A DNA stretch of 64,000 nt. Origin: Pseudomonadales bacterium (GTDB taxonomy: Bacteria > Pseudomonadota > Gammaproteobacteria > Pseudomonadales > Pseudohongiellaceae). The notes beneath the pieces are model-generated. The model searched no databases. It was not told the origin of the DNA and saw only the letters and a list, made by a program, of their open reading frames with translations. The position numbers were made by a program, and so were the translations under genes. Below, one piece after another: positions 42,227 to 52,420 of this stretch. The stretch spans positions 1 through 64,000 of the forward strand of contig JAJDSZ010000108.1 in NCBI GenBank assembly GCA_022827425.1, given 5' to 3'. The first letter of the stretch is position 1. Each line of letters begins with the position of its first letter.

Positions 42227-42592
42227 TCAGGAAAAGCTGAAGAAGAAACGCAGGGAAAAGTACAACACCAGGGCGGCCATGGCGAGGCTGCCGAGGAAGC
42301 GCGCGGGGTTTTCCCGGAAAAAGTCGAACATGGTCCTGGCTTCGCCGCGTTCCCGGGCAAGCCGATACTCGCTGCGAACCCGTTCGCGACGCTCCATCTG
42401 ATATTCGTCGAGCAGCCGCCGCGCGACCTCGAACTGCTCGTCCCGGTTTACCCAGATGGCGGGTAATGAAATGCCGAACAGGCCCGCCGAAGTTTCAAAA
42501 CACTCGATCTGGTGCGCTTCGAGCAGGTCGCGCACTTCCCGGGCTTCGTCCTCGGGCACATGGCGCAGGCGGAACAGCAGTTTCGACATCAA
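42227..42592 (-). CDS. DUF6164-like small membrane protein
   Basis: MSKLLFRLRHVPEDEAREVRDLLEAHQIECFETSAGLFGISLPAIWV…, C-terminal TM. Confidence 0.6.
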   Translation of the reverse strand: MMSKLLFRLRHVPEDEAREVRDLLEAHQIECFETSAGLFGISLPAIWVNRDEQFEVARRLLDEYQMERRERVRSEYRLARERGEARTMFDFFRENPARFLGSLAMAALVLYFSLRFFFSFS

Positions 42593-42668
42593 GGCTCTCC
42601 AGACCCGAACAATGCAGCCCGGCCCATAGGAGCCGAATCCCGGATTGGCGCAATGGAGCCAGGCTGAT

Positions 42669-42848
42669 TCAGGAACTGGATTTGTGACTCAGAACGATCT
42701 GGCGCGGGCCGCTGGTGGTGGTCTGGCCACTCACTCCGGTGGGGATTTGCTGTACTTTTCCGCCCGCTTTCAGGAAAGCCGCAACATGCTTCGCCAAGTC
42801 TTCCCGGCTGGTCTCCGCGGCCACTTTCTTCTTCGATTTGGATGACAT
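42669..42848 (-). CDS. 59-aa protein with SutA-like C-terminal motif
   Basis: MSSKSKKKVAAETSREDLAKHVAAFLKAGGKVQQIPTGVSGQ; the hAxxVxxFLxxGGKVQxI pattern resembles the SutA C-terminal region. Confidence 0.5.
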   Translation of the reverse strand: MSSKSKKKVAAETSREDLAKHVAAFLKAGGKVQQIPTGVSGQTTTSGPRQIVLSHKSSS

Positions 42849-42994
42849 CAGTTCCTCGCCGATTCTAGTCAAAGCGGCGGAGTATACACCGCACTCCCGT
42901 TGCGGCCAAATCAGGAAGCCATTACGAACCCGCCCCACCCGACGGCAGGCGGAACGTTCGCGAGAATTTCAGGCGGCAGCAGGCGACCCGGCTG

Positions 42995-43333
42995 CTACTT
43001 CTTCTTTCTGCCCCGTGAGCCGATGCGCTTGCGTGGCCTGGAAAAATATTCCGAATCGGCCTTCTTCGGCAGATCCCCGATCAGGTCATCCACCGAAGCG
43101 CCATAGATCACCTTGATCTTGGCCAGCAACTCGAGCTCGACGTGGCAACCATAGTTGCGCCCTGTCTCGATATCCTCAAGCTGCTTGCGAGAGATATTGA
43201 GAAGCCTGGCGCCCTCATTCATGGAATAGCCGGCGTCGAGGCGCAATTTCCGGATGTTCTTCTTGACATCTACGGTTACCGGAGAAAATTTGGCATTTGT
43301 TCTGCTACTCATCTTCTTGTCGACTTTTTGCAT
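42995..43333 (-). CDS. XRE-family HTH regulator
   Basis: VKKNIRKLRLDAGYSMNEGARLLNISRKQLEDIETGRNYGCHVELELLAKIKVIYGASVDDLI. Confidence 0.78.
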   Translation of the reverse strand: MQKVDKKMSSRTNAKFSPVTVDVKKNIRKLRLDAGYSMNEGARLLNISRKQLEDIETGRNYGCHVELELLAKIKVIYGASVDDLIGDLPKKADSEYFSRPRKRIGSRGRKKK

Positions 43334-43591
43334 GGTTCTTGTTGTCGAACCACTGCAAGCAATGGTCCACGTATGCGGTTCTCTGGCGTACTGTCCCGAG
43401 CCGCATGGGAACGGAAACTAACACAAAGCGGGGCAAAGCGTAATGCCCACCTTGCCAAGTCGGCGGGAAACCGCCGAAAATGCGGATAAATCCTGTTTCT
43501 GCGGGGTGATTTCCGGTTCAGGCCGGCTCAGTACAAACCGGAAACGATATGATATGGTCTGCTTTCGAACCTCCCCAATCGAGAACGCCAT

Positions 43592-44755
43592 ATGAACCCA
43601 CACGACATTCAGGACGACAGCAGGCGGCAAATGCTCAAGGGCGCCGGCGTATTCGCCGCGGGCGCGGCGACGCTGCCGGGCTGGGTGCTGCCAGCCCTGG
43701 CCCAGGGCGAAACCCTCGTTCCTTTCACCGATGTCCCCGAAGCTTTCCAGGTCCGGGAAAAACGGCCCGGGGCAACCCATTACCAGGACACCCGGCAAAT
43801 CACCTCGCACATCACGTCCAACGACGATTTCTACGTGGTTCAGCACTACGGCCAGCCGGAAGTCGACAATGACAGCTACCGCCTGCGGGTAACAGGCATG
43901 GTGGACCGGGAGCTCGATCTTTCCCTGGCGGAACTGATGCGGCGCGATGCGGTGGACCTGCAGGCGGGCTTCGAATGCGGCGGCAACAGCTCGGGCCTGT
44001 TCAACGGCCTCATCGGCAACGCCAACTGGCGCGGCTGCGCGCTGAGCCAGTTGCTGAACGAAGCCGGCGTCCGGGACGGCGCCAAGGAAGTCGTGTTCTT
44101 CGGCGCCGACGTGGGCATGGAAGAAATCCGCGAGCGGGAAGTAGAGAAGGCTTTCGCCCGCAGCATGTCCATCGCCGACGCCATGCGCCCGGCCAACCTG
44201 CTCGCCTGGGAAATGAACGGCGAGCCATTGCCGGTGTACCACGGCAAGCCATTGCGGCTGCTGGTGCCGGGCTGGTATGGCGTGGCCAATGTCAAGTGGC
44301 TGACCCAGATTCATGTGCAGGACACCCGCTACATGGGCCGCTTCATGGGCCGCGACTATGTCACCCTGAAGCGGGTCATGGTGGGTGGCGAGGAGCGCTG
44401 GGTGGAGAACTCGGTGACGGCGATCCAGTTGAAGTCGGCGATTGTCCGGGTCACGGAACGCGGCGGTGAATACAATGTGCTCGGTTTCGTGCTCAATGAC
44501 GGCACACCATTGCAAGGCGTCGAGGTAAGCGTCGATGGCGGTCCCTGGCAGCCCGCGCAACTGAGCGGGGAAAACACCCGCTATTCCTGGAAGCTGTTCA
44601 ACTTCAACTGGGAAAATCCGGCGCCCGGCGAACATGCGATCGTTTCCCGGGCGACTGACGTGAACGGCAATGTGCAGCCCACCGCGGATGAATTCCCGGA
44701 GAAAGTGAGCCGCTGGGAGAACTACGCCCAGTTCCAGCGCACGCTGACGATCTGA
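43592..44755 (+). CDS. Molybdopterin-dependent oxidoreductase, sulfite oxidase-like, Tat-exported
   Basis: DSRRQMLKGAGVFAAGAATLPGW; FECGGNSSGLFNGLIGNANWRGCALSQLLNEAGV Mo-co Cys motif; C-terminal dimerisation domain. Confidence 0.87.
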   Translation: MNPHDIQDDSRRQMLKGAGVFAAGAATLPGWVLPALAQGETLVPFTDVPEAFQVREKRPGATHYQDTRQITSHITSNDDFYVVQHYGQPEVDNDSYRLRVTGMVDRELDLSLAELMRRDAVDLQAGFECGGNSSGLFNGLIGNANWRGCALSQLLNEAGVRDGAKEVVFFGADVGMEEIREREVEKAFARSMSIADAMRPANLLAWEMNGEPLPVYHGKPLRLLVPGWYGVANVKWLTQIHVQDTRYMGRFMGRDYVTLKRVMVGGEERWVENSVTAIQLKSAIVRVTERGGEYNVLGFVLNDGTPLQGVEVSVDGGPWQPAQLSGENTRYSWKLFNFNWENPAPGEHAIVSRATDVNGNVQPTADEFPEKVSRWENYAQFQRTLTI

Positions 44756-44766
44756 AACGGGTTTGA

Positions 44767-45456
44767 TCAGGCCTGCCCCGCCGCCCGCGGCGGGCGCAGG
44801 CTGATGATTTTCCAGCCGCGCTCCCGGGCAACTTGCCGAAGGCCGGCGTCCGGGTCCACCGCCACTGCTTCGCCGGCAAGTTCCAGCAGGGGCAGGTCGT
44901 TCATCGAATCGGAATAGAACACGCTGTTGGCGACGCTCGCGTCGGCGCCGCTTTGGGCGAGCCAGTCGCGCAGCCTGCTCACCTTGCCTTCGCGGAAACA
45001 GGGCGTGCCGCGGATGCGTCCGGTAATCCCGCCATCCACGAGTTCGGCTTCTGTGGCCAGTAGTTCATCAACGCCGAACAGCGCCGCGATCGGGCGGGTG
45101 ATCAGATCATTGGTGGCGGTAATGATCAGGCACAAGTCTCCCGCCCGCCGGTGCCGCGCCACCAGTTCCCGCCCGGCTGGCAGCACCATGGGCCTCACCC
45201 GCTCGTGGATGAATTCCGCAAGCAGGGAGTCGCGCTCGGCGATGCTGAATCCACGCACCGGCTCCAGGGTGAAAGCGAGCCAGGCGTGGATATCGAGCCG
45301 GCCAGCCAGATAATCGGCATAAAACCTGTCATTGACCCTGCGGTGTTCTCTTTCATCGACAAGGCCGCGGGAAATCAGGAATTCTCCCCAGGCATGGTCG
45401 CTGTCGCCGGCGAGCAGGGTATTGTCGAGGTCGAAAAGCGCCAGCCGCCGATTCAT
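44767..45456 (-). CDS. HAD-IB family hydrolase (phosphoserine phosphatase-like)
   Basis: LALFDLDNTLLAGDSDHAWGEFL; ITATNDLITRPIAALFGVD; VFYSDSMNDLPLLELAGEAVAVDPD. Confidence 0.9.
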   Translation of the reverse strand: MNRRLALFDLDNTLLAGDSDHAWGEFLISRGLVDEREHRRVNDRFYADYLAGRLDIHAWLAFTLEPVRGFSIAERDSLLAEFIHERVRPMVLPAGRELVARHRRAGDLCLIITATNDLITRPIAALFGVDELLATEAELVDGGITGRIRGTPCFREGKVSRLRDWLAQSGADASVANSVFYSDSMNDLPLLELAGEAVAVDPDAGLRQVARERGWKIISLRPPRAAGQA

Positions 45457-45587
45457 GGCCTCTACCACAGCTTTGTTTAACATACTGAAAATTATAAATT
45501 TTATCCGGGCGCGGGGCCAACCGGAAGTTTGCCTGACCGCCGGGGAGTGTGAAACAATGCCCGCTTTGCGGACAGGAACTCGGGAAA

Positions 45588-46079
45588 GTGCTCGACGCGG
45601 ACGGATTCAGGTCCAACGTAGGCATTATTATCTGCAATCGCTCCGGGAAGCTGCTCTGGACCAAGAGAATCGGCCAGGACGCCTGGCAGTTCCCCCAGGG
45701 CGGAATGCGGCCCGGCGAGTCATTCGAGCAGGCCCTGTACCGGGAATTGCACGAGGAAGTCGGGCTGTCGGAGGATGATGTCAGCGTTCTCGATCGCACC
45801 CGGGGTTGGCTGCGGTATCGCCTGCCGGAGCGGCTGATCCGGCGCGGCCCGGGGCCGCTTTGCATCGGCCAGAAGCAGAAGTGGTTTCTGCTCAGCCTCG
45901 ATTCGGACGAGAGCCGGATTCAGCTTGTCCACTCCGCCCAGCCCGAGTTCGACGACTGGCGCTGGATCAACTACTGGGAACCGGCAAGAAAAGTGATCGC
46001 ATTCAAGCGCGATGTGTACCGGAAGGCGCTGCGGCAGTTCCGCGGCGCGCGGGACAAGTACGTCAACGGCCGCGGATAA
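45588..46079 (+). CDS. rppH: RNA pyrophosphohydrolase (Nudix)
   Basis: [60 protein letters not shown] Nudix box; GTG start inferred from family N-terminus. Confidence 0.92.
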   Translation: MLDADGFRSNVGIIICNRSGKLLWTKRIGQDAWQFPQGGMRPGESFEQALYRELHEEVGLSEDDVSVLDRTRGWLRYRLPERLIRRGPGPLCIGQKQKWFLLSLDSDESRIQLVHSAQPEFDDWRWINYWEPARKVIAFKRDVYRKALRQFRGARDKYVNGRG

Positions 46080-46082
46080 GCC

Positions 46083-48356
46083 ATGCTCGACCGACTCCGC
46101 AGCATTGTCCAGGAAGTCAGCACGGCGAAGGATCTGCAATCGGCGCTGGACATCATCGTCAACCGGGTGCGGGACGCCCTGCACACCCAGGTCTGCTCGA
46201 TCTATCTGCTCGACCAGGAATTCCACTGCCACGTGTTGATGGCCTCCGAGGGCCTCAACAAGGACGCGGTGGGAAGGGTCAGCCTCGAACTCGGCGAAGG
46301 CCTGGTGGGACTTGTGGCAAAACACGCCGAGCCCGTCAACCTGCGCGATGCGCCGCTGCATCCCAATTTCCAGTATCTGGCGGATACCGGCGAGGAAGAT
46401 TTTCACGCATTCCTCGGCGTGCCCATCATTCACCATCGCTCGGTGCTCGGGGTGCTCATCGTGCAGCATCGCGAGCGGCGCCGTTTCGACGAGGGCGAAG
46501 AGGCCTTTCTGGTGACCCTGTCGGCCCAGCTTGCGGGAGTCATCGCCCACGCCGAGGCCACCGGGGCCATCGAAGGCATCAGCCCGTCCGGGCACCGCAT
46601 CTTCGATACCGCATTCAGCGGCGTGTCCGGCTGCGCCGGGGTCGCCATCGGCACCTCGGCGGTGGTCTACCCGCACGCCGACCTGAGCCACATCCCGGAA
46701 CGCCTGATTGACGATGTCGAGGCCGAAGTGGACTACTTCAAAGCCTGCCTCAATGCCGTGCGCGAGGAAATGCGCGAACTCAACGAACAGGTGGGCGGGC
46801 GGCTCGCTGAAGAGGAAAGGCTGCTGTTCGACGCCTATGTGCGAATTCTCGACGACGACGCCCTGGGCAACGAGGTGGTGGAGCGAATCCGCATGGGCCA
46901 CTGGGCCCAGGGGGCGCTGGGCCATGTGGCCAACGAACACCTGCGCGCCTTCGAATCCATGGAAGACGAGTACATGCGCGAGCGCGCCGTTGATATCCGC
47001 GACCTCTGCGCCCGGGTGCTGTCCCATCTGCAACAGGAGAAACCCGACAAGCCCGAATATCCCGATGACACCATCCTGGTTGGCGAAGAACTCACTGCGT
47101 CCATGCTCGTGGAAGTGCCCAAGAACAAGCTCAAGGGGCTGATTTCGGTGAGGGGCTCGGGCAATTCCCATGTGGCGATTCTGGCGCGAACCATGGGCAC
47201 GCCCACGGTCATGGGCGCTGTCGATCTGCCCTTCCATCAACTCGACGGCAAGCCGCTGATCGTCGACGGCTACAAGGGCGAAGTGGTTACCAATCCTTCG
47301 GAACATCTGCTGGAGCAGTTCCGCGCCACGATTCGCGAAGAGGAAGAGTTGAACCGGGATCTCGCCGGCCTCAGGGACCTGCCCTGCGAAACCGCAGACC
47401 ATCACCGGGTTTCGCTATGGGTGAATACGGGGCTGATGTCCGATGTGCTGCGCTCGCTCGACCAGGGAGCCGAGGGAATCGGCCTGTTCCGCACCGAAGT
47501 GCCTTTCCTGCTCGCCGAACGATTCCCCAGCGAGCAGGAGCAGACCGACATCTATCGTGAACAACTCGACACTTGCGCGCCCAAGCCGGTAACCATGCGC
47601 ACGCTGGATATCGGGGGAGACAAGGCGCTGTCGTACTTCCCCATTGAAGAGGCCAACCCCTTCCTCGGCTGGCGCGGCATTCGCGTTACCCTGGACCATC
47701 CGGAAATCTTCACCGCCCAGGTCCGCGCCATGATGCGGGCGAGCATCGGCCTCGACAATCTCCAGATCATGCTGCCCATGGTGAGCAATGTGCGCGAGGT
47801 GGAAACCGCCGTCAGCCTGATTCGCAAGTCCTACCATGAACTGTTGCAGGAAGGCGCCGAACTGCCTTTTCCGCCCATCGGCGTGATGATCGAACTGCCC
47901 GCCGCGGTGTACCAGACCCGGGCGCTCGCCCGCATGGTGGACTTCGTTTCCATCGGCAGCAACGACCTGACCCAGTACCTGCTCGCCGTGGACCGCAACA
48001 ATCCCCGGGTCGCCAATCTGTTTTCCTCGTATCACCCCGCGGTGCTCAATGCCCTGCAGCATGTGGTCGACCAGGCCCACGCCGAGAACAAGCCGGTGAG
48101 CATCTGCGGCGAGATGGCGGGCAACCCCGGCGCCGCGGTGCTGCTCGTGGCCATGGGCTTCGATATCCTGTCGATGAACGCCGCCGCTCTGCTGCGGGTG
48201 AAATCGGTGATTCGCAGCATGACCCTGGAAGCCGGCCGGAAGTTGCTCGGCAAGGTCATGCGGATGGAAGACGAGCAATTGATCCGCAACGCCGTGGATA
48301 TGGCGCTCTACGAAGCCGGCGTGGACCGGCTGCTGCGGTCGCAGCGGGTGAATTGA
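46083..48356 (+). CDS. ptsP: Phosphoenolpyruvate-protein phosphotransferase with GAF domain (PTS-Ntr)
   Basis: N-terminal GAF; GSGNSHVAILARTMGTPTVMG His site; FVSIGSNDLTQYLLAVDRNN. Confidence 0.95.
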   Translation: MLDRLRSIVQEVSTAKDLQSALDIIVNRVRDALHTQVCSIYLLDQEFHCHVLMASEGLNKDAVGRVSLELGEGLVGLVAKHAEPVNLRDAPLHPNFQYLADTGEEDFHAFLGVPIIHHRSVLGVLIVQHRERRRFDEGEEAFLVTLSAQLAGVIAHAEATGAIEGISPSGHRIFDTAFSGVSGCAGVAIGTSAVVYPHADLSHIPERLIDDVEAEVDYFKACLNAVREEMRELNEQVGGRLAEEERLLFDAYVRILDDDALGNEVVERIRMGHWAQGALGHVANEHLRAFESMEDEYMRERAVDIRDLCARVLSHLQQEKPDKPEYPDDTILVGEELTASMLVEVPKNKLKGLISVRGSGNSHVAILARTMGTPTVMGAVDLPFHQLDGKPLIVDGYKGEVVTNPSEHLLEQFRATIREEEELNRDLAGLRDLPCETADHHRVSLWVNTGLMSDVLRSLDQGAEGIGLFRTEVPFLLAERFPSEQEQTDIYREQLDTCAPKPVTMRTLDIGGDKALSYFPIEEANPFLGWRGIRVTLDHPEIFTAQVRAMMRASIGLDNLQIMLPMVSNVREVETAVSLIRKSYHELLQEGAELPFPPIGVMIELPAAVYQTRALARMVDFVSIGSNDLTQYLLAVDRNNPRVANLFSSYHPAVLNALQHVVDQAHAENKPVSICGEMAGNPGAAVLLVAMGFDILSMNAAALLRVKSVIRSMTLEAGRKLLGKVMRMEDEQLIRNAVDMALYEAGVDRLLRSQRVN

Positions 48357-49141
48357 ATCATTTGCGGGGGCTGGGGCAAAGAAAATGCAAAGTCATGCCT
48401 CCCGATGCACTCGCCATTGGCGGCGAAGTTCCGCTCGGTAAACTCGCAGGCGCCATCACCACGGCGGATGAATACACTGATGCAGCGGGTGCCGTAGTTT
48501 CCTTCGCCCGCGGGAATGAACATGGAGGACAGCCGCTTTTCCTGCACGTCCGGAATTCCGGTATCCGGCAATTCTGCCTCTCCCGCCTGCTGTTCGTCGC
48601 GCATCCGTGCGATAAGCGCATCGGCGTCAATCGCAGCATCGCCGGAGAAAACTTCCGCCATCTTGCCTTTACCGCGCACCACCTTGGGCCAGTTCGAATC
48701 GGACGCGCCATTGGAAAGGCCGTAAATCCCCCGGCCGAGTTCGCGAATCCCCGGCCAGCGGTTGCTTGCATGGCAAACCGATTCCGCATCGCCCACCAGC
48801 AGATTGAATCCGGCGTAGTCACCGAAGGCAGCCGAACGCCCCGCGAGATATTCCCCGGGCGCCTCGTCGCCAAGAAGAAATCCAAGCGGCAACTCGCCCC
48901 GGGAACGCCTGCCCGCCCCATTGCCGCCGGATTCGCGGATATTGGTCACCGCGGCGAAACGCCCTCCCCGGCCAACCCCGAGCCAGGTTCCCCCGGCGCG
49001 CAAGTCCCTGCCGGCGATTATCGCCGCGTCAGGCCATTCATGGGCCTGCCTCGTGGGCCGGGAAAAGAACTCGTCGCGATTTGCCGCCAGCACGAGCGGG
49101 TGGTCCGGCGACATGCGATGGGCAATAATGATCAGGCACAT
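48308..49141 (-). CDS. NRDE family protein (TANGO2-like)
   Basis: MCLIIIAHRMSPDHPLVLAANRDEFFSRPT; GTWLGVGRGGRFAAVTN; 3' end overlaps ptsP convergently. Confidence 0.9.
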   Translation of the reverse strand: MCLIIIAHRMSPDHPLVLAANRDEFFSRPTRQAHEWPDAAIIAGRDLRAGGTWLGVGRGGRFAAVTNIRESGGNGAGRRSRGELPLGFLLGDEAPGEYLAGRSAAFGDYAGFNLLVGDAESVCHASNRWPGIRELGRGIYGLSNGASDSNWPKVVRGKGKMAEVFSGDAAIDADALIARMRDEQQAGEAELPDTGIPDVQEKRLSSMFIPAGEGNYGTRCISVFIRRGDGACEFTERNFAANGECIGRHDFAFSLPQPPQMIQFTRCDRSSRSTPAS

Positions 49142-49200
49142 GGCTGGCAATACTAACGGATTCCCATGTCCACAATGATCACAAATACAGGAAATGCAAC

Positions 49201-49812
49201 ATGAAATTCCATGACGAACACTACCAGGTCGGCGAGCAGGCAAAGATGGCGCCGTCCCCCGAACAATTCGAGCCGGGGCCGTTCCGCAAATCCCGGCCGC
49301 CGGAGCCGCTCCATTTCGAGGTGAACCTCGTGGCCCAGGCTCATGGCAAGCAGCAGAAGACGGGCACTGTCCAGGTCAATATCCCCGGCTTCAGCCCGGT
49401 TACGCTCCACTGCGACGAACAACCGCCTGTCGGCGACGACCGCGCCCCGCCGCCGCTCGCCTTTTTCGCCGCCGGAATCGGCTTCTGCCTGATGACCCAC
49501 ATGACCGACATTCTCAACACGCGCGGAATCGAAGTGGCCTCCATGCGCCTCGAACAGCGAATTCGCTTCATGACCAATCTCGGCACGATGCGCGAACTCG
49601 GCCACCGCACCAGGGGCGCCTGCGAAACGGTCGAAACCCACGTCATCATCGAAAGCCCCGAGCCCAGCGCAAAAATCCATGCCCTCCTCGAAGAAGCCGA
49701 AGGCGCCTGCATGGCCCACCACGCCCTCCGCAAACCCATTCCCTGGTCCACCCGCCTGATTCACAACGGGGAGGAAATCGATTCGCGAAACTCGGATGAC
49801 CCTGCCCGGTGA
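49201..49812 (+). CDS. OsmC-like family protein
   Basis: DDRAPPPLAFFAAGIGFCLMTHMTDILNTRGI and C-terminal EGACMAHHALRKPIP. Confidence 0.82.
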   Translation: MKFHDEHYQVGEQAKMAPSPEQFEPGPFRKSRPPEPLHFEVNLVAQAHGKQQKTGTVQVNIPGFSPVTLHCDEQPPVGDDRAPPPLAFFAAGIGFCLMTHMTDILNTRGIEVASMRLEQRIRFMTNLGTMRELGHRTRGACETVETHVIIESPEPSAKIHALLEEAEGACMAHHALRKPIPWSTRLIHNGEEIDSRNSDDPAR

Positions 49813-49919
49813 ACGGGCATTGCCCTCAATGGCGGCGGCCGACGGCCGGGTGTTACCATCGCTACGGGATTTGTGACCGCTTTCGAGAGCTTTTTTGAGA
49901 CCTTGGGGACAGCTTGCCG

Positions 49920-50714
49920 ATGCTGACTTTTCCGCAGATTGATCCTGTCGCCCTGTCCATCGGGCCGATCAGTATTCACTGGTATGGGCTGATGTATATC
50001 GTCGGGTTCGGCGCCGCGTGGTTTCTTGGCAACCGGCGGGCCGGGCGCGAGGGCTGGAGCGCGGAGCAGGTTTCCGATCTGGTGTTCTGGTGCGCGCTCG
50101 GGGCGGTGCTCGGCGGGCGGGCGGGATCGGTGCTGTTCTACAATTTCGACCGCTTCGCGGTCGACCCGCTCTGGCTTTTCCGGGTTTGGGAAGGCGGCAT
50201 GTCCTTTCACGGCGGGCTGCTCGGCGTGTTGCTGGCAAGCTGGCTGTATGGCCGCAGGATCGACCGGGATTTTTTCACGGTGACCGATTTCGTCGCCCCG
50301 GCGGTGCCGCTGGGGCTTGCCGCGGGCAGGCTGGGCAATTTCATTGGCGGCGAGCTCTGGGGGCGACCCACGGACTGGCCCTGGGGCATGGTGTTCCCGC
50401 ATGTGGACGGGCTCGCCCGGCATCCTTCCCAGCTTTACCAGATGGCGCTGGAAGGGCTTGCGCTGTTTGCTTTGCTGTGGTGGTTCTCGTCGCGGCCGCG
50501 ACCGAAGTACGCCGTATCCGGCATGTTCCTGCTGGGCTATGGCGGCTTCCGCTTTGCGGTGGAATTCGCCCGGGAACCCGACGCCCATATCGGCTTTATC
50601 GCCTTCGACTGGCTCACCATGGGCCAGGTGCTGTGCATTCCCATGCTCGCGTTCGGTCTGTTGCTGCTGTGGCTGGCGCGGTCCCGGCCGACGCGGGAAG
50701 CGGTAAGCGGCTGA
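49920..50714 (+). CDS. lgt: Prolipoprotein diacylglyceryl transferase
   Basis: [54 protein letters not shown]. Confidence 0.95.
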   Translation: MLTFPQIDPVALSIGPISIHWYGLMYIVGFGAAWFLGNRRAGREGWSAEQVSDLVFWCALGAVLGGRAGSVLFYNFDRFAVDPLWLFRVWEGGMSFHGGLLGVLLASWLYGRRIDRDFFTVTDFVAPAVPLGLAAGRLGNFIGGELWGRPTDWPWGMVFPHVDGLARHPSQLYQMALEGLALFALLWWFSSRPRPKYAVSGMFLLGYGGFRFAVEFAREPDAHIGFIAFDWLTMGQVLCIPMLAFGLLLLWLARSRPTREAVSG

Positions 50715-51565
50715 TGCGGCAGTATCTCGACCTTTGCCGCCGGATCATCGATGAAGGTGAATGGGTCACCAATGCCCGCACGGGCAAACGCTGCCTGACC
50801 CTGATCAACGCCGATCTGGAATACGATGTGGCGGCGAATGAATTCCCGCTGATCACCACCCGCAAGAGCTACTGGAAAGCCGCCATCGCCGAATTGCTCG
50901 GCTATTTGCGCGGCTACGACAACGCGGCGGATTTCCGGGCGCTGGGGACGAAAACCTGGGACGCCAACGCCAATCAGAATCGCGACTGGCTGGAAAATCC
51001 CGCGCGCAGGGGCGAGGACGACATGGGCCGGGTCTATGGCGTCCAGGGGCGGAGCTGGCGGCGGCCCGACGGCGAAAGCGTGGACCAGTTGCGCCGCATC
51101 GTCGAGCATCTTGCCGCCGGCATCGACGACCGGGGCGAGATTCTCACCTTCTACAACCCCGGCGAACTGCATCTCGGCTGTCTGCGCCCGTGCATGTATT
51201 CACACACCTTTTCCCTGCTTGGCGATGAACTGTATCTGACGAGTTACCAGCGCTCCTGCGATGTGCCTCTCGGGCTCAATTTCAATCAGGTGCAGGTGTT
51301 CGCCCTGCTCGCCCTGATGGCGCGAATCACCGGCAAGCGCCCCGCCCGGGCCTGGCACAAGATCGTCAATGCCCATATCTACGAAGACCAGCTCGAGTTG
51401 CTGCGGGATGTGCAGCTTGCCCGGGAGCCGTATCCCCCGCCGAGCTTGCATATCCATCCCGACATCCGCACGCTGGAAGACTTGGAAAGCCGGGCAAGCC
51501 TGGACGATTTCAGCGTGGAAGGCTACCGGCATCACCCGCCGATTGCCTATCCTTTCTCGGTGTAG
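50714..51565 (+). CDS. thyA: Thymidylate synthase
   Basis: [47 protein letters not shown]-type overlap with lgt. Confidence 0.95.
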   Translation: MRQYLDLCRRIIDEGEWVTNARTGKRCLTLINADLEYDVAANEFPLITTRKSYWKAAIAELLGYLRGYDNAADFRALGTKTWDANANQNRDWLENPARRGEDDMGRVYGVQGRSWRRPDGESVDQLRRIVEHLAAGIDDRGEILTFYNPGELHLGCLRPCMYSHTFSLLGDELYLTSYQRSCDVPLGLNFNQVQVFALLALMARITGKRPARAWHKIVNAHIYEDQLELLRDVQLAREPYPPPSLHIHPDIRTLEDLESRASLDDFSVEGYRHHPPIAYPFSV

Positions 51566-51569
51566 GCGA

Positions 51570-52112
51570 ATGCAGCTTGCCCTGATCTGCGCCATGGCGC
51601 GCAATGGCGTCATCGGCGACAACAACGCCCTGCCCTGGCGCCTGCCGGAGGATCTGCGCCACTTCCGCCGCACCACCATGGGGCACAGCATCATCATGGG
51701 CCGCAAGACTTTCGAGTCCATCGGCAGGCCCTTGCCGGGGCGCGGCAATATCGTTGTCAGCCGGCGGGCGGACTACAAAGCCGAAGGCGTGCGGGTGCGG
51801 GACTCCCTGGAAGCCGCCCTGCGCCTTGCGGAGAGCATCGCCGCCATTGACGGAGCCGACCAGACTTTCGTCATCGGCGGCGCCGAGTTGTACCGCCTGG
51901 CCCTGCCCCGGGCGGACCGGTTCCACCTCACCAGGATCCACGCCGACATCGCCGGCGACACCCGGCTCGAAGGGTTCATCGAGACAGAATGGGAAGAGAT
52001 TTCCCGGCGGGACTTCGCCCGCGACGCCGGGAATCCCTACGATTACAGTATCTGTTGCCTGGCCCGCCGGAAACAAAATGCCCGGGTATTTCCCTCCAGC
52101 TGCAGAGCATAG
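51570..52112 (+). CDS. folA: Dihydrofolate reductase
   Basis: MQLALICAMARNGVIGDNNALPWRLPEDLRHFRRTTMGHSIIMGRKTFESIGRPLPGR. Confidence 0.95.
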   Translation: MQLALICAMARNGVIGDNNALPWRLPEDLRHFRRTTMGHSIIMGRKTFESIGRPLPGRGNIVVSRRADYKAEGVRVRDSLEAALRLAESIAAIDGADQTFVIGGAELYRLALPRADRFHLTRIHADIAGDTRLEGFIETEWEEISRRDFARDAGNPYDYSICCLARRKQNARVFPSSCRA

Positions 52113-52213
52113 CCCTGCGCCGTTCCGGCTGCGCACGAAGCTGCGCTTCGTAAACGCTTGTCTCCACCCCTGAAATTTTTATTGTCGCAAGCTCTGGCAT
52201 AATCAGAGTTTGC

Positions 52214-52233
52214 CCAAGAGCCTGCGCCGCAGG
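52214..52233. repeat. Interspersed palindromic repeat family A
   Basis: CCAAGAGCCTGCGCCGCAGG. Confidence 0.65.
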
Positions 52234-52367
52234 TTACAGGCAACATTCGCGCCATTTCTGGTGGCGATAAGAATCAAACCAATCACAAGAACCCCTCATG
52301 GTTTGGAGGCATTTTTGCGCTTCCCGCTTTGAGGCAATTCACAGGTCAAAATTCTGACAATCAGGTA

Positions 52368-52416
52368 TTGACCGATATTTCAGTCATATGTATCTTTATG
52401 ACTTTTATTTCGGTCA
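52368..52416 (+). promoter_or_regulatory. hipBA promoter with two operator half-repeats
   Basis: -35 TTGACC (52368) N17 -10 TATCTT (52391); TGAC-N10-GTCA at 52369..52386 and 52399..52416, exactly 30 bp apart. Confidence 0.65.
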
Positions 52417-52420
52417 TTAA

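Noticed and set aside
45549-45587. N-terminal CPLCG extension of RppH in the track ORF
   Set aside because: RppH proteins normally start at the (M/V)-x-D-A-D-G-(F/Y)-R-x-N-V-G segment; GTG at 45588 is the better start, although the upstream CxxC frame is open.
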